DNA of 64,000 nucleotides, taken from the NCBI GenBank assembly GCA_012839295.1, contig DUNO01000013.1, positions 1-64,000 on the forward strand. Direction: 5' to 3'. The stretch comes from Clostridiales bacterium. Its GTDB lineage: Bacteria > Bacillota > Clostridia > Lachnospirales > Lachnospiraceae. Of this stretch, positions 40,417 through 50,118 are shown in pieces. Both the position numbers and the translations under genes were made by a program. Below the pieces are notes generated by a model that was not told where the DNA came from, searched no databases, and worked only from the letters and a program-made list of their open reading frames with translations. Numbering within the stretch: the first letter of the stretch is position 1; each line of letters begins with the position of its first letter.

Positions 40417-43023
40417 ATGGACTATTATAATCGCAATATGGAACTTCTCGAAAAATATAATCACAAGCTATATTCTTGTATTAAGGAATATGAAGATGAT
40501 AGGAGTAGCTTTACACCTGTCCATGTATATTCCTCCCCGACAAAGGATGGAAATGCTGCCCTTACGGTTTCAATAAATCGACAGGAGTTCAGGCTTAATA
40601 GCATATATTACCCAATACAGGAAGCGCAAAGATGGTGTTCACAGTTTGAGTTTTCGAATTTAGGAATTGTAATATCTTTATATGGATTAGGAAATGGAAT
40701 ATTCCTTAGAGAACTGATCAATAGGAAGGGAAACGAGGATATTATCCTGGTCTACGAACCTTGTATGGAAATTTTTTTCCATGTAATCAATAATTATGAT
40801 ATTACAGATATATTGGAAAATGAAAAAGTATTAATTTCTGTAGAGGATTTCAATGAAGAGGATTTCCGTGAGGCAATTGTAAGGCATGTTTATTGGACAA
40901 ACCTGGGTTCACAGATTGTATGTATGCATCCGCAATATGATAAAGTCTTTATGGAGAAAAGTATTAAATTCCTCCAGATCCTAAATGGGCATAATAACAG
41001 AACAATTGTCAACCGCAATACGAATGCATTTTTTGGAAGAGATGCGGTTGAGAATACAATTAAAAACCTAAGATTTGTGCAGAATGCAATGACAGTAAAG
41101 GATTTGGCGAAAGAAAATTTTGGGGATGTACCGGCAATTATTGTATCTGCAGGTCCTTCCTTAGATAAGAATATTCATCTTTTAAAGCAGGCAAAAGGAA
41201 AAGCAGTTATTGTGGCGACTGATACGGCAATGAAATTCCTCTATCGCCATGATGTGGTGCCTGATTTTTTTGTAACATTGGACGCAATGAAACCGGAGAG
41301 CTACCTGGATGATCCACGGTTTATGGAAGTGCCGTTATTTTGTAAAGTGGAGGCAAACTGGAGGATTTTGTATAAGCATAATGCGAAAAAAATATATTGC
41401 AGCAGTCATAGCTATATGGAAAATATGTTTGAGAGGCTCGGAAAAAAAATATCGGACTATACTACAGGCGGTTCTGTAGCTACAGGAGCCTTTTCCGTCT
41501 GTGCTGAGATGAAATTTAAGCATATTATATTAGTTGGACAGGATTTAGCTTTTGCAGGTGACCGAACCCACGCAGGGGAGCTATCAGACCATGTGCATGG
41601 GGAAGAGGAAGGAATTCGATATATTGAAGGAATCCATGGAGGCAGAGTTAAGACGCGTCATGACTGGTATATCTATTTGCAATGGTTTGAGGATTCGATT
41701 CAATTAGTGAAGGATTCTATTGAGGTGATTGATGGGACAGAGGGCGGAGCTAAAATCCATGGTACCAAGATTATGACGTTGCAGGAGGCGATTGACCGGT
41801 ATTGTAATGAGGATATCAATGTTGCAGAAATACTTGATAAAACATCAAATACGCTATCGGACGGAGAAATTAGCCAGCTGCATGGTTTTATGCGGGAAAG
41901 TATTCAGGAATTGGATGTTATCTACGAAAAGGTGCATCAGGCAGAGCTTTATTGTGACCAGATTATTGAAACGTTAAAGAACAATGGAGCTTTGAATGAT
42001 GAAGTTATAGATAAGTCTGCGGAGCTGGAGAAAATTAATAATTTGATTGAAAGCTGTATGGCATATAGATTAATTGATGATTATATATCGGATGTCTCCC
42101 TTCACACATTATCCGAGCTCTACAGATTTACAGGAGATGAGGAAGTGGATCGGATTCATACCTTTCAAAGGGCATGTGTTTTTTACCAGCTAATGTCTTC
42201 TGCGGTAACTGCGATTAAGCCTATGCTGGAAGAGGCTGTCGCTACTTTTTGGGACGGGGAGAATAGAGATGAGATGAATAAGAATAAGAAAAAGGTAGTT
42301 ATTATACAGGCCAGGGTAGGGTCTACAAGATTGAAAGGGAAGGTAATGCGTGATTTGGCCGGTAAAAGTATTCTAGCCCATGATATCGAACGAATTCGCC
42401 AAGCAAAATTGGTTGATGATATTGTTATAGCCACTACGACTAAAGAACAAGATGATGTAATTGTACAGGAAGCAAAGCAACTGGGAGTAAAGGTGTTTCG
42501 CGGAAGTGAAGAGGATGTTCTTTCTAGATATTATTATGCGGCTAAAGCGACAAGAGCGGATATTGTTATAAGGATAACATCGGATTGTCCGTTAATTGAT
42601 CCTTATGTATTAGATCAAACAATTCAATACTATCTGGAGCATGAGTATGATATTGTTACCAATGCGGGGGTGGAACTGGAGAAGAGGACATTTCCCAGAG
42701 GGCTTGATGCTGAGGTGTTTTCCTATGATATGTTAAGATTGGCGTATCAGTATGCAAAGAAAAGGTATCAGAGAGAACATGTTACGCCATATCTATATGA
42801 GCATCGTACAACGGGATATGTAACGAATGATACAAATTGTTCTGGATACCGCTGGACATTGGATACGGAAGAGGATTGGCAGTTAATCAGCGAAATTTAT
42901 CAATATTTATATCATGGGAAGCATGATTTTTACTTTAAGGATATACTGGCTTTGATGGAAGCACACCCGGAATTAATAGAAATCAATAAGCATGTAGAGC
43001 AGAAAAAATTAGGTTCAAAGTAA
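40417..43023 (+). CDS. Maf glycosyltransferase fused to CMP-sugar synthetase (PseF/SpsF type)
   Basis: An 868-residue two-domain protein. The ATG at 40417 has GGGAGG 5 bases upstream. Residues 1-610 are a motility accessory factor (Maf, DUF115 type), with 'LYGLGNGIFLRELINRKGNE', 'IIVSAGPSLDKNIHLLKQ' and 'TTGGSVATGAFSVCAEM'. Maf enzymes move nonulosonic acids from CMP to flagellin Ser/Thr. Residues about 626-868 are an SpsF/acylneuraminate cytidylyltransferase: 'IIQARVGSTRLKGKVMRDL', 'ITSDCPLIDPYVLD' and 'YRWTLDTEEDWQL'. It would make CMP-pseudaminic acid and hand it straight to Maf. An internal ATG at 42274 might also give the second domain alone. No separate PseF gene is seen in the window. 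Confidence 0.85.
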   Translation: MDYYNRNMELLEKYNHKLYSCIKEYEDDRSSFTPVHVYSSPTKDGNAALTVSINRQEFRLNSIYYPIQEAQRWCSQFEFSNLGIVISLYGLGNGIFLRELINRKGNEDIILVYEPCMEIFFHVINNYDITDILENEKVLISVEDFNEEDFREAIVRHVYWTNLGSQIVCMHPQYDKVFMEKSIKFLQILNGHNNRTIVNRNTNAFFGRDAVENTIKNLRFVQNAMTVKDLAKENFGDVPAIIVSAGPSLDKNIHLLKQAKGKAVIVATDTAMKFLYRHDVVPDFFVTLDAMKPESYLDDPRFMEVPLFCKVEANWRILYKHNAKKIYCSSHSYMENMFERLGKKISDYTTGGSVATGAFSVCAEMKFKHIILVGQDLAFAGDRTHAGELSDHVHGEEEGIRYIEGIHGGRVKTRHDWYIYLQWFEDSIQLVKDSIEVIDGTEGGAKIHGTKIMTLQEAIDRYCNEDINVAEILDKTSNTLSDGEISQLHGFMRESIQELDVIYEKVHQAELYCDQIIETLKNNGALNDEVIDKSAELEKINNLIESCMAYRLIDDYISDVSLHTLSELYRFTGDEEVDRIHTFQRACVFYQLMSSAVTAIKPMLEEAVATFWDGENRDEMNKNKKKVVIIQARVGSTRLKGKVMRDLAGKSILAHDIERIRQAKLVDDIVIATTTKEQDDVIVQEAKQLGVKVFRGSEEDVLSRYYYAAKATRADIVIRITSDCPLIDPYVLDQTIQYYLEHEYDIVTNAGVELEKRTFPRGLDAEVFSYDMLRLAYQYAKKRYQREHVTPYLYEHRTTGYVTNDTNCSGYRWTLDTEEDWQLISEIYQYLYHGKHDFYFKDILALMEAHPELIEINKHVEQKKLGSK

Positions 43024-43028
43024 ATGAT

Positions 43029-43067
43029 AAAAAAAGTCCCAGGGTTCCTATCGGAATTTCTGGGACT
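43029..43067 (-). terminator. Terminator of the reverse GT2 gene
   Basis: AGTCCCAG (43035-43042) with CTGGGACT (43060-43067), plus an inner TTCC/GGAA stem. The T-run lies on the minus strand side (43029-43035). Confidence 0.8.
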
Positions 43068-43117
43068 GAACCTAATAATGGGCTTGATCATTCCCCATCA
43101 AGAACAATATGAAATTT

Positions 43118-44128
43118 TTAACGGTAGACAGATGCTATAGTGTCCCATTCTTCTTGGTTTAAAGGGGTAGGGATAGTGTACATCAGCATTTTATAAGTCT
43201 CAGGCAGGAATTGGTCTAAGTAGATATTTTTATCGTAACCAGGAAAATGACGGAGTACCTCCTGTCGCATCTGATTCACAATGTCAACAGGTACATGGAT
43301 AAATCGGGTGAATATAATATGAAGGGTATTAAAGTAGTAGGTTGATAGGAAGTTGAATTCATTTTCAGCATAGTATGGTTCGAAGAGGCCGCGAGTTTTT
43401 AGCTCCTCTAATTTCATTAATTCAATTGTCAGCCGATCATAATGATGCGGAGAATTCGCCTTAACAATAGTAGAATTATAATTGACAAAATAGTGGTATA
43501 AGTATTCCTCTAGGAAATAAAGTCGGGTACAGTGCATTTGAACCAGATAGCCGAAAAAATTATCCTCATAGCTGAGATGCTCCGGAAAATAGATATTATT
43601 ATCGGCTAGAAAGCTCCTTTTATATAATTTCGACCAGACACCGCCGTTGCCTATCCCTGATATAAGTAAATCTGCCCTGGAAGGAATATCCTTTATGATA
43701 TAGAAGCTGTCATTTGCACCGGTTTTCCCCATAGAAGTACCTTCAGAGAAGACCCTTTTGCATTCACAGGTAACTACATCACAATCATAAGAAATGGCTT
43801 TGTTATAGAGCTTTTCAAACATTGTAACCTCTGTCCAATCATCCGGATCAACATATCCGATATAATCAGCTGATGCATAATTGAGTCCAAGATTCCTGGC
43901 ACCGCCCTGCTTTAAGTTGGTATCAGAGTTAATGACCAGAATTGAATCAGGATATTTCGCTTCATAATGCAGAAGCTTGTCCAAGGTATGGTCAGGGGAC
44001 GCGTCATTGACCAGAATCAGTTCAAGATGTTCTAATCCTATGGTTTGGTTGAGGAGAGAATTCATACAGCGGTCAATATATTGTTCAACCATATAGCAAG
44101 GGATTATAATGCTTACTTTTTTCTTCAT
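43118..44128 (-). CDS. GT2 family glycosyltransferase
   Basis: A 336-residue GT-A enzyme. Family motifs are 'VSIIIPCYMVEQYIDRCMNS' at the start, 'LILVNDASPDHT', 'GGARNLGLNYASADYIGYVD' and the metal-binding 'DPDD' near residue 93. It transfers one sugar from a nucleotide donor; donor and acceptor are unknown. It faces the Maf fusion and has its own terminator, so it is transcribed separately. A role in extending the flagellin or surface glycan is inferred from the island. Confidence 0.85.
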   Translation of the reverse strand: MKKKVSIIIPCYMVEQYIDRCMNSLLNQTIGLEHLELILVNDASPDHTLDKLLHYEAKYPDSILVINSDTNLKQGGARNLGLNYASADYIGYVDPDDWTEVTMFEKLYNKAISYDCDVVTCECKRVFSEGTSMGKTGANDSFYIIKDIPSRADLLISGIGNGGVWSKLYKRSFLADNNIYFPEHLSYEDNFFGYLVQMHCTRLYFLEEYLYHYFVNYNSTIVKANSPHHYDRLTIELMKLEELKTRGLFEPYYAENEFNFLSTYYFNTLHIIFTRFIHVPVDIVNQMRQEVLRHFPGYDKNIYLDQFLPETYKMLMYTIPTPLNQEEWDTIASVYR

Positions 44129-44376
44129 AATACATACCGCCCTAAAGTTTTATAGGATTTATAGTAACAGATAATAAAGGTAAATGCAATGAAATAAAGT
44201 TTTATAATCCCATACCAAGTTGATTAGGAATATTACTGAGAAAAGGGAACTTGAGTATAAGGCATACCAGGGAGGATAAAAGGATTGTTGTTGGTGGATA
44301 AATGATGTTATAATACCTTATGCAGGCAGCATTATAAATGGCCGCATTGCTATTACATTAGGGAGTGAAGCAAGTA

Positions 44377-45570
44377 ATGAAAATATTACTTTTCAAATAT
44401 ACTACTTTGGGATATAAGGATCTTTACCAGTCTTTAGTCGGTATGGGGCATGAGGTTGTTTATGTGGAATATGTGCCTAAAAGCTATGAAGAGGATCCGT
44501 ATATGGAAGATCTTTTAATGGGACGATTATCGGCAGAGTCCTTTGATGCAGTTATTTCCTTTAATTATTTTCAAGTGATATCAAAGGTGTGTTTCTGTTA
44601 TAGGATTAGCTATATTGCCTGGGTTTGGGATTCACCGCTGCTGACTTTGTATTCGCCGACCATATATAATGATACTAATTATATTTTTATTTTTGACAAG
44701 ATTTTATATCGAAGTTTCAAGAAACAAGGAATAAATACTGTTTTTCACCTTCCTTTGGCCGTAAATCATAAAAGGCTGGAGCAGATGAAGATAGATGATT
44801 GGGATTTAGAGAAATATACGGCTGACATATCCTTTGTGGGGAGATTATATATGAAGAAGATTTCCTATGATTCCATGGCGACTCTTCCTGATTACTGCAA
44901 AGGATATATTGAAGCCATTATGCAAGCGCAGACAAAAATTCATGGTTATAATTTTCTGGAAGAGGTCTTGACGGAAGAGGTGATGAAAGGGATCTGTTCC
45001 CGAACAGAGTTTTATCTGGGAGAGAAATTTACAGGAAGCTTAAGAAAGGTAATTGCCGACATGTTTCTAGGTACAAAAGTGACACAGTTGGAACGGACAG
45101 AGACCCTGAGAAACTTAGCCTTCCATCATGTAATTAACTTATATACCGATGAATCGATAGACATACTGCCAGAGGTAAATCATATGGGTGGGGTGGATTA
45201 TTATGATGAGATGCCAAAGGTTTTCCGGCTAAGTAAGATTAATCTTAATATAACCCATAGAACAATCCAATCGGGCATACCGCTTCGTATTTTTGATATC
45301 ATGGGGGCAGGGGGATTTGTTCTGACTAATTATCAACCGGAGATTTCTGAATTATTTTCCGAGGGCGAAGAATTGGTGGTTTATTATGACACCGAGGATC
45401 TATTAAGAAAAGTGGAGTACTATCTAATACATGAAGAAGAGAGAAGAAAGATAGCAGAGGCAGGATGCAACAAGGTACGGACTTTCCACAATTATGAAGT
45501 AAGGTTAAATCAAATGCTTCAAATAGTGCAGGAGAGGCAGCAGGCTGGCGAAGGGGATGTGAATCAGTGA
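44377..45570 (+). CDS. CgeB-like glycosyltransferase 1
   Basis: A 397-residue protein. The ATG at 44377 has GGGAGTGA 8 bases upstream. The N-terminus starts 'MKILLFKYTTLGYKDLYQSL', and the C-terminal half has the GT1/CgeB pattern 'KINLNITHRTIQSGIPLRIFD' up to 'GAGGFVLTNYQPEISELFSE'. Enzymes of this type (DUF3880 plus glycos_transf_1_2) act in spore-coat and flagellar glycosylation. It overlaps the next, related gene by 4 bases. Confidence 0.8.
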   Translation: MKILLFKYTTLGYKDLYQSLVGMGHEVVYVEYVPKSYEEDPYMEDLLMGRLSAESFDAVISFNYFQVISKVCFCYRISYIAWVWDSPLLTLYSPTIYNDTNYIFIFDKILYRSFKKQGINTVFHLPLAVNHKRLEQMKIDDWDLEKYTADISFVGRLYMKKISYDSMATLPDYCKGYIEAIMQAQTKIHGYNFLEEVLTEEVMKGICSRTEFYLGEKFTGSLRKVIADMFLGTKVTQLERTETLRNLAFHHVINLYTDESIDILPEVNHMGGVDYYDEMPKVFRLSKINLNITHRTIQSGIPLRIFDIMGAGGFVLTNYQPEISELFSEGEELVVYYDTEDLLRKVEYYLIHEEERRKIAEAGCNKVRTFHNYEVRLNQMLQIVQERQQAGEGDVNQ

Positions 45571-46727
45571 GAATATTATTTTGCAGGTGGAACAACATAT
45601 GTGAGTTGGATATGAAGGCAGCCTTCCTCAGCCTGGGACATGATGTTGGGGAGCTGAATCAGAAGATTGAAAGTGTGGATTATGATAAAGCTTATGTAGA
45701 GGTGCTGTCACAGAAGCTGCTGGATAGCTCTTATGATATAGTGTTTTCAGTGAATTTTATTCCTGTTATCGCCAGGGTATGCAAGGTGTGTCGGGTTATT
45801 TATCTTTCGTGGACGGTTGACAGTCCCCTGTTTCAGTTTTATTCGGACACCGTCTATTATGAATGTAACCGGATATTCATTTTTGATTATATGATTTACC
45901 GGCAATTTGCATATAAGAACCCAGAACGTATTTTTTATATGCCTTTAGCAGCAAACGTGGAGTATTTGGATGGCATGGTTCCAGGCGATAAAGAAATGGA
46001 GCGGTTCTCGTCGGATATCTCCTTCGTCGGTTCCTTGTATTCGGAAAAATGTAGATATAATAGTATGGTAGGTCAGATGCCGGATTATATCAGAGGGTAT
46101 GTTGACGGTTTGATTGAGGCGCAGCTAAGAATATATGGATATAATCTGATTCAGGACGTTATCACGGAAGATTTTGCCCAGAGCTTTAAGCAGTATGCGG
46201 GATGGTTTCCGCTGGCCTCTGATTATTGTGCGGATGATAAGGCTATTGTGGCGCAGGAATTTATCGGTATGAAATGCAGTGAGGTAGAGAGGAAAAGGTT
46301 ATTGAAGGCATTATCCGAACAATTTGAAGTCTACCTGTATACTTTAAGTGATACAACAGAGTTGAAAAGAGTATCCAATAAAGGGTCAGCGCATTCCAGG
46401 CTGGAGATGCCGTATATTTTTAAATGCAGTAAAATAAACCTGAATATTACGGCAAAAACGATACAGTCCGGTTTGTCTCAAAGGATATTTGATGTCTTGG
46501 GAGCGCAGGGATTTCTGATAACCAACTATCAATCAGAGATACCAGAATATTTTGAGGCAGGAAAAGATCTGGTGGTGTATGAGAGCGAGGAAGACTTGCT
46601 TGAAAAATGCAGATATTATCTGGAACATGAGGCAGAGCGTCAAGAAATTGCCTTAAACGGATATAGAAAGGTAAGTCAATACCATACCTATTCAATACGG
46701 ATGAAAGAAGTGCTTGGTAGGATATAG
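45567..46727 (+). CDS. CgeB-like glycosyltransferase 2
   Basis: A 386-residue paralogue of the previous protein, starting at a GTG that overlaps its stop (GTGA). It keeps the same landmarks: an N-terminal 'FCRWNNICELDMKAAFLSLG', 'SWTVDSPLFQFYSDT' where copy 1 has 'WVWDSPLLTLYSPT', and 'NITAKTIQSGLSQRIFDVLG' near the end. The two proteins probably arose by duplication and may add successive sugars of the flagellin glycan. Confidence 0.8.
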   Translation: MRILFCRWNNICELDMKAAFLSLGHDVGELNQKIESVDYDKAYVEVLSQKLLDSSYDIVFSVNFIPVIARVCKVCRVIYLSWTVDSPLFQFYSDTVYYECNRIFIFDYMIYRQFAYKNPERIFYMPLAANVEYLDGMVPGDKEMERFSSDISFVGSLYSEKCRYNSMVGQMPDYIRGYVDGLIEAQLRIYGYNLIQDVITEDFAQSFKQYAGWFPLASDYCADDKAIVAQEFIGMKCSEVERKRLLKALSEQFEVYLYTLSDTTELKRVSNKGSAHSRLEMPYIFKCSKINLNITAKTIQSGLSQRIFDVLGAQGFLITNYQSEIPEYFEAGKDLVVYESEEDLLEKCRYYLEHEAERQEIALNGYRKVSQYHTYSIRMKEVLGRI

Positions 46728-46744
46728 AATATGGAGGTTGCAGG

Positions 46745-47941
46745 ATGGCTGACACAGAGGATAAAGGTAAAATCGTAGTTGTTAAAGGGATTTCCCAATA
46801 CAATGTATTGAATTTTGCCGCCGAGCAGATGGCAAAAAGCTTTGAAGGATATGGGTACCGGGTAGCAGTATTGGACGGAAGAAGTATGCTCGGTAAGGAA
46901 GCGGAGATATTATCGCAGGAGATGAATGATAATGGGAAGTTTATATTTATATTCAATCCTATATTTTATGACACAATGGTGAATAAGCATGCCTCTCTTT
47001 TTGATAATTTGGGATGCCCGGTATTCACTTATCTGGTGGATTCCCCATATTACCATATTGAACGGTTGGAACATGTTAATAATCACAAAATATATCTAGG
47101 TTGTGTAGATTATAATCATGTTACATATATAAATCGGTATCACGCGAATATAAGGAATGCGGTGTTTCTGCCTCACTTTGGATTCCGGGCACCAGTAGAT
47201 ATTCCTTATGGGCAAAGGGAAATTGATCTATATTTTCCCGGATCTTATGCGGATCCTCAAAAAAGAGCCAAGGATATCGATGAACTGCCGGATGTTTTAT
47301 GCCATATTGCAAGAGTACTGATTCCTGAGCTGCTGAGTGATAAAAAACTCACTCTTGATAGAGCATTAACAAAATATCTGGACTCGATTAAGTTTGATTA
47401 TGAAGCAAACGATATTCCCGAATTAATATATGCCTTGGTTTGTGTTGACCAATATATTAGGGATTACCATCGTCATAGCGTTATCACGGAGATTTTGAAT
47501 GCAGGGATATCCTTGACCGTAAGCGGTGCCGGGTGGTCAGGGCTAAAAGAACAGTATCCGCGTTATCTCAATATATTGTCGGAAGAAGGACTGGATATTG
47601 AGGAAAATCTTACGGTTATCGTGAATTCCAAAATATTACTTAATATCCTGCCAAATTTCCAAAACGGGACACATGAGCGAGTGTTTACCGCGATGATGAA
47701 TGGATGTATTTGCCTGACAGATGATAATCAATTTTTTAAGATGAATTTTGAGGAGAATAAAGAGATTGTATACTATGATATAGATAATCTGAAAAGGCTG
47801 CCGGGCATCATTCAAGATATATTGGATCAACCAGCAAAGGCCGTGGGAATTGCTGAAGGAGGACGGCAAAGGATCCAAGGAGAATATGGGTTTGATAACC
47901 TGGCAAAGCAGATATTATCATTTATGGGTTGTGAAAAGTAG
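46745..47941 (+). CDS. CgeB-like glycosyltransferase 3
   Basis: A 398-residue protein in the same operon, more diverged than the first two. It has 'TYLVDSPYYHIERLEHV' at the position of the donor-proximal 'DSP' motif and a C-terminal 'LPNFQNGTHERVFTAMMNGC' and 'LTDDNQFFKMNFEEN'. The same GT1/CgeB fold is likely. With the two upstream copies it forms a three-gene set immediately before pseC. Confidence 0.72.
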   Translation: MADTEDKGKIVVVKGISQYNVLNFAAEQMAKSFEGYGYRVAVLDGRSMLGKEAEILSQEMNDNGKFIFIFNPIFYDTMVNKHASLFDNLGCPVFTYLVDSPYYHIERLEHVNNHKIYLGCVDYNHVTYINRYHANIRNAVFLPHFGFRAPVDIPYGQREIDLYFPGSYADPQKRAKDIDELPDVLCHIARVLIPELLSDKKLTLDRALTKYLDSIKFDYEANDIPELIYALVCVDQYIRDYHRHSVITEILNAGISLTVSGAGWSGLKEQYPRYLNILSEEGLDIEENLTVIVNSKILLNILPNFQNGTHERVFTAMMNGCICLTDDNQFFKMNFEENKEIVYYDIDNLKRLPGIIQDILDQPAKAVGIAEGGRQRIQGEYGFDNLAKQILSFMGCEK

Positions 47942-47967
47942 ACTTAAGAGGAAAAGGATGTGGTTTG

Positions 47968-49095
47968 ATGTATATACCTTATGGAAGGCAATGGATTGAA
48001 GAAGATGATATACAGGCTGTCGCCCAGGCATTGAAGTCAGATTATTTGACGACTGGTCCAAGGGTGGAAGAATTTGAAAGGTACGTAGCGGATTATGTTG
48101 GAGCAAAATATGCAGTTGCTGTCTCGAATGGTACAGCTGCCCTTCATGCGGCATGTTATGCGGCGGGAATCGGTGAAGGGGATGAAGTAATAACGTCTCC
48201 GATTACCTTTGTAGCATCAGCGAACAGTGTCTTATATTGTGGAGCCAAACCTGTATTCGCCGACATCGATCCGAATACCTATAATATCGATCCGGCAGAG
48301 ATTAGGAATAAAATAACACCGAGGACAAAAGCTATCATCCCGGTTCATTTTACAGGGCAGCCCTGTGACATGGATAAAATCAGGGAAATTGCATTAGAAC
48401 ATAATTTAATTGTAATAGAGGATGCCGCTCATGCCTTAGGTGCCGATTACAAAGGGAAGCGGATTGGGAGCATATCAGAGATGACAACCTTTAGCTTTCA
48501 CCCGGTTAAGCATATCACGACCGGTGAGGGGGGGATGATTATGACCGACCAGAAAGAGCTGTATGAACGTTTGTTGATGTTCCGAAGCCATGGGATCACG
48601 AGGGATTCCTCCAAGATGACGGCTCATGATGGTGCCTGGTATTATCAGCAAATTGATCTTGGATTTAATTATCGTATTACGGATGTACAATGTGCCCTTG
48701 GTCTTAGTCAGATGAAAAAAATAGACTTATTTATTAGACGGAGAAGGGAAATTGCGGCAAGATATAATGAGGCTTTTAGACAGATGGATGGAATTAAAAT
48801 ACCATTTCAGGCGGAGGGATGCCATAATAGCTGGCATTTATATGTCATCCAGGTGCTTAATGAGGACAGGCAGAAGGTATTTGACGGACTAACCAAGAGA
48901 AACATTGGTGTTAATGTCCATTATATACCGGTATATACACAGCCATATTACCGTAACAATGGATACGCGGATATTATGTGCTCCCATTCAGAAAGGGCAT
49001 ATGCAAGATTCATCAGCCTTCCTATGTATGCAAAATTAACGGATCATGAGCAGGATTATGTTATAGAGCAGGTCAAGCTCCTTGTGCAGGAATAG
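47968..49095 (+). CDS. pseC: PseC-like aminotransferase (DegT/DnrJ/EryC1 family)
   Basis: A 375-residue PLP enzyme that adds the C4 amino group in pseudaminic acid synthesis. The start used is the ATG at 47968; a TTG lies 3 bases upstream. Motifs are 'VSNGTAALHAACYAAGIGEG', 'EDAAHALGADYKGKRIGS' and the PLP lysine in 'SFHPVKHITTGEGG' (near residue 180). With the PseB dehydratase at 55157 it would make UDP-4-amino-4,6-dideoxy-N-acetyl-altrosamine. In Bacillus the equivalent is SpsC. The assignment to Pse rather than another amino sugar rests on the full set in the window. Confidence 0.85.
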   Translation: MYIPYGRQWIEEDDIQAVAQALKSDYLTTGPRVEEFERYVADYVGAKYAVAVSNGTAALHAACYAAGIGEGDEVITSPITFVASANSVLYCGAKPVFADIDPNTYNIDPAEIRNKITPRTKAIIPVHFTGQPCDMDKIREIALEHNLIVIEDAAHALGADYKGKRIGSISEMTTFSFHPVKHITTGEGGMIMTDQKELYERLLMFRSHGITRDSSKMTAHDGAWYYQQIDLGFNYRITDVQCALGLSQMKKIDLFIRRRREIAARYNEAFRQMDGIKIPFQAEGCHNSWHLYVIQVLNEDRQKVFDGLTKRNIGVNVHYIPVYTQPYYRNNGYADIMCSHSERAYARFISLPMYAKLTDHEQDYVIEQVKLLVQE

Positions 49096-49179
49096 ATTAG
49101 TATCAAAGAAGCCACTGGGAATGGATGTGAACCGAAGTTATTCATGACCATTTCCTCGGGATGTGGCTAAGGCGATAGA

Positions 49180-50118
49180 TTATGGAATACAGTCTGTAAA
49201 TATATCAGTAGCCTTTTCAGCATAATGAATATATTCTTGTCCAAAGATCTGAAATTCTGATTCCGGCAGGATATCATCATCCTTCCATGGTTTGCGTGAG
49301 CCAGCATAGTGTATGATATGGGTGGCATCATACACCTTTTCTGTAACATCTAAAAGGTCATTTGAAAGTGGGGCAGTACCATATCCGATTTCCTGTAAAA
49401 AACCATAATCAACCAAATCAAATGTTCCATTGGATAGATTAGGGCGAACGATATACTTTCTCGGCGGACAATTGTATAGAGCCCATGGCACATAAGTTAC
49501 TTTCTTGCAATACAATTCATTCAAAGCATCCTGGTCAACATATACGTAGTGGTCGAAATTTTCTTTGATTTTATTTAAAATAGTATGAGCTGCATTATTC
49601 AGCCTCAGGTACTCTAAATTAAAGAGCATGACACCGGAATTAAAATAACTTGCATCGGAAGGCACATTAGTTCTTTCCCTATGGATTCCCAGACCCTTTC
49701 CTAGGATGGAATAAATATCTTCACAGACGGCAAAGGCATAGTTTTCAATATTGGTCTGATATAGTTCCATAATACTGCCCTTTATTAATACATCAACATC
49801 CATATATAATACCTTTGTCATATTCTGTGGTAAAAGGTCAATGCCGAGTATTCTATAGTACATTTCTACTGGATATCCGTTTTTACCCATAAGCTGATTT
49901 CTTAAAGATGCTTCTACATAGAGGGGAAATACGGTTTTACCCTCCCAATGATACGCGAATTTTTTTAATGCTTCTACCTCAACCTGGTTCAAGCTGGAAT
50001 ATAAAATATATACATTGATATTAACAGGATTATTATCAAACAAGGAGCATAGTGTCGTTATGGTTGGTAAAAGATAATTTGAATTAGTGACAAGCATAAC
50101 ATCAATTGTAGGATTCAT
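49180..50118 (-). CDS. GT8 family glycosyltransferase
   Basis: A 312-residue enzyme. The ATG at 50118 is preferred over a longer frame because AAAGGAAT precedes it. GT8 landmarks are 'DVMLVTNSNYLLPTITTL', 'VLYMDVDVLI' with the metal-binding DxD near residue 105, 'YFNSGVMLFNLE' and 'DQDALN'. These enzymes use UDP-glucose or UDP-galactose. It is the last gene of the minus-strand Pse operon and overlaps the PseI gene by 17 bases, so it probably adds a hexose to the same glycan. Confidence 0.85.
   Translation of the reverse strand: MNPTIDVMLVTNSNYLLPTITTLCSLFDNNPVNINVYILYSSLNQVEVEALKKFAYHWEGKTVFPLYVEASLRNQLMGKNGYPVEMYYRILGIDLLPQNMTKVLYMDVDVLIKGSIMELYQTNIENYAFAVCEDIYSILGKGLGIHRERTNVPSDASYFNSGVMLFNLEYLRLNNAAHTILNKIKENFDHYVYVDQDALNELYCKKVTYVPWALYNCPPRKYIVRPNLSNGTFDLVDYGFLQEIGYGTAPLSNDLLDVTEKVYDATHIIHYAGSRKPWKDDDILPESEFQIFGQEYIHYAEKATDIFTDCIP

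Noticed and set aside
49096-49179. Convergent terminator between pseC and the GT8 gene
   Set aside because: A long imperfect hairpin (AGCCAC 49110 with GTGGCT 49163) can be drawn, but there is no T-run on either side, so it was not called.
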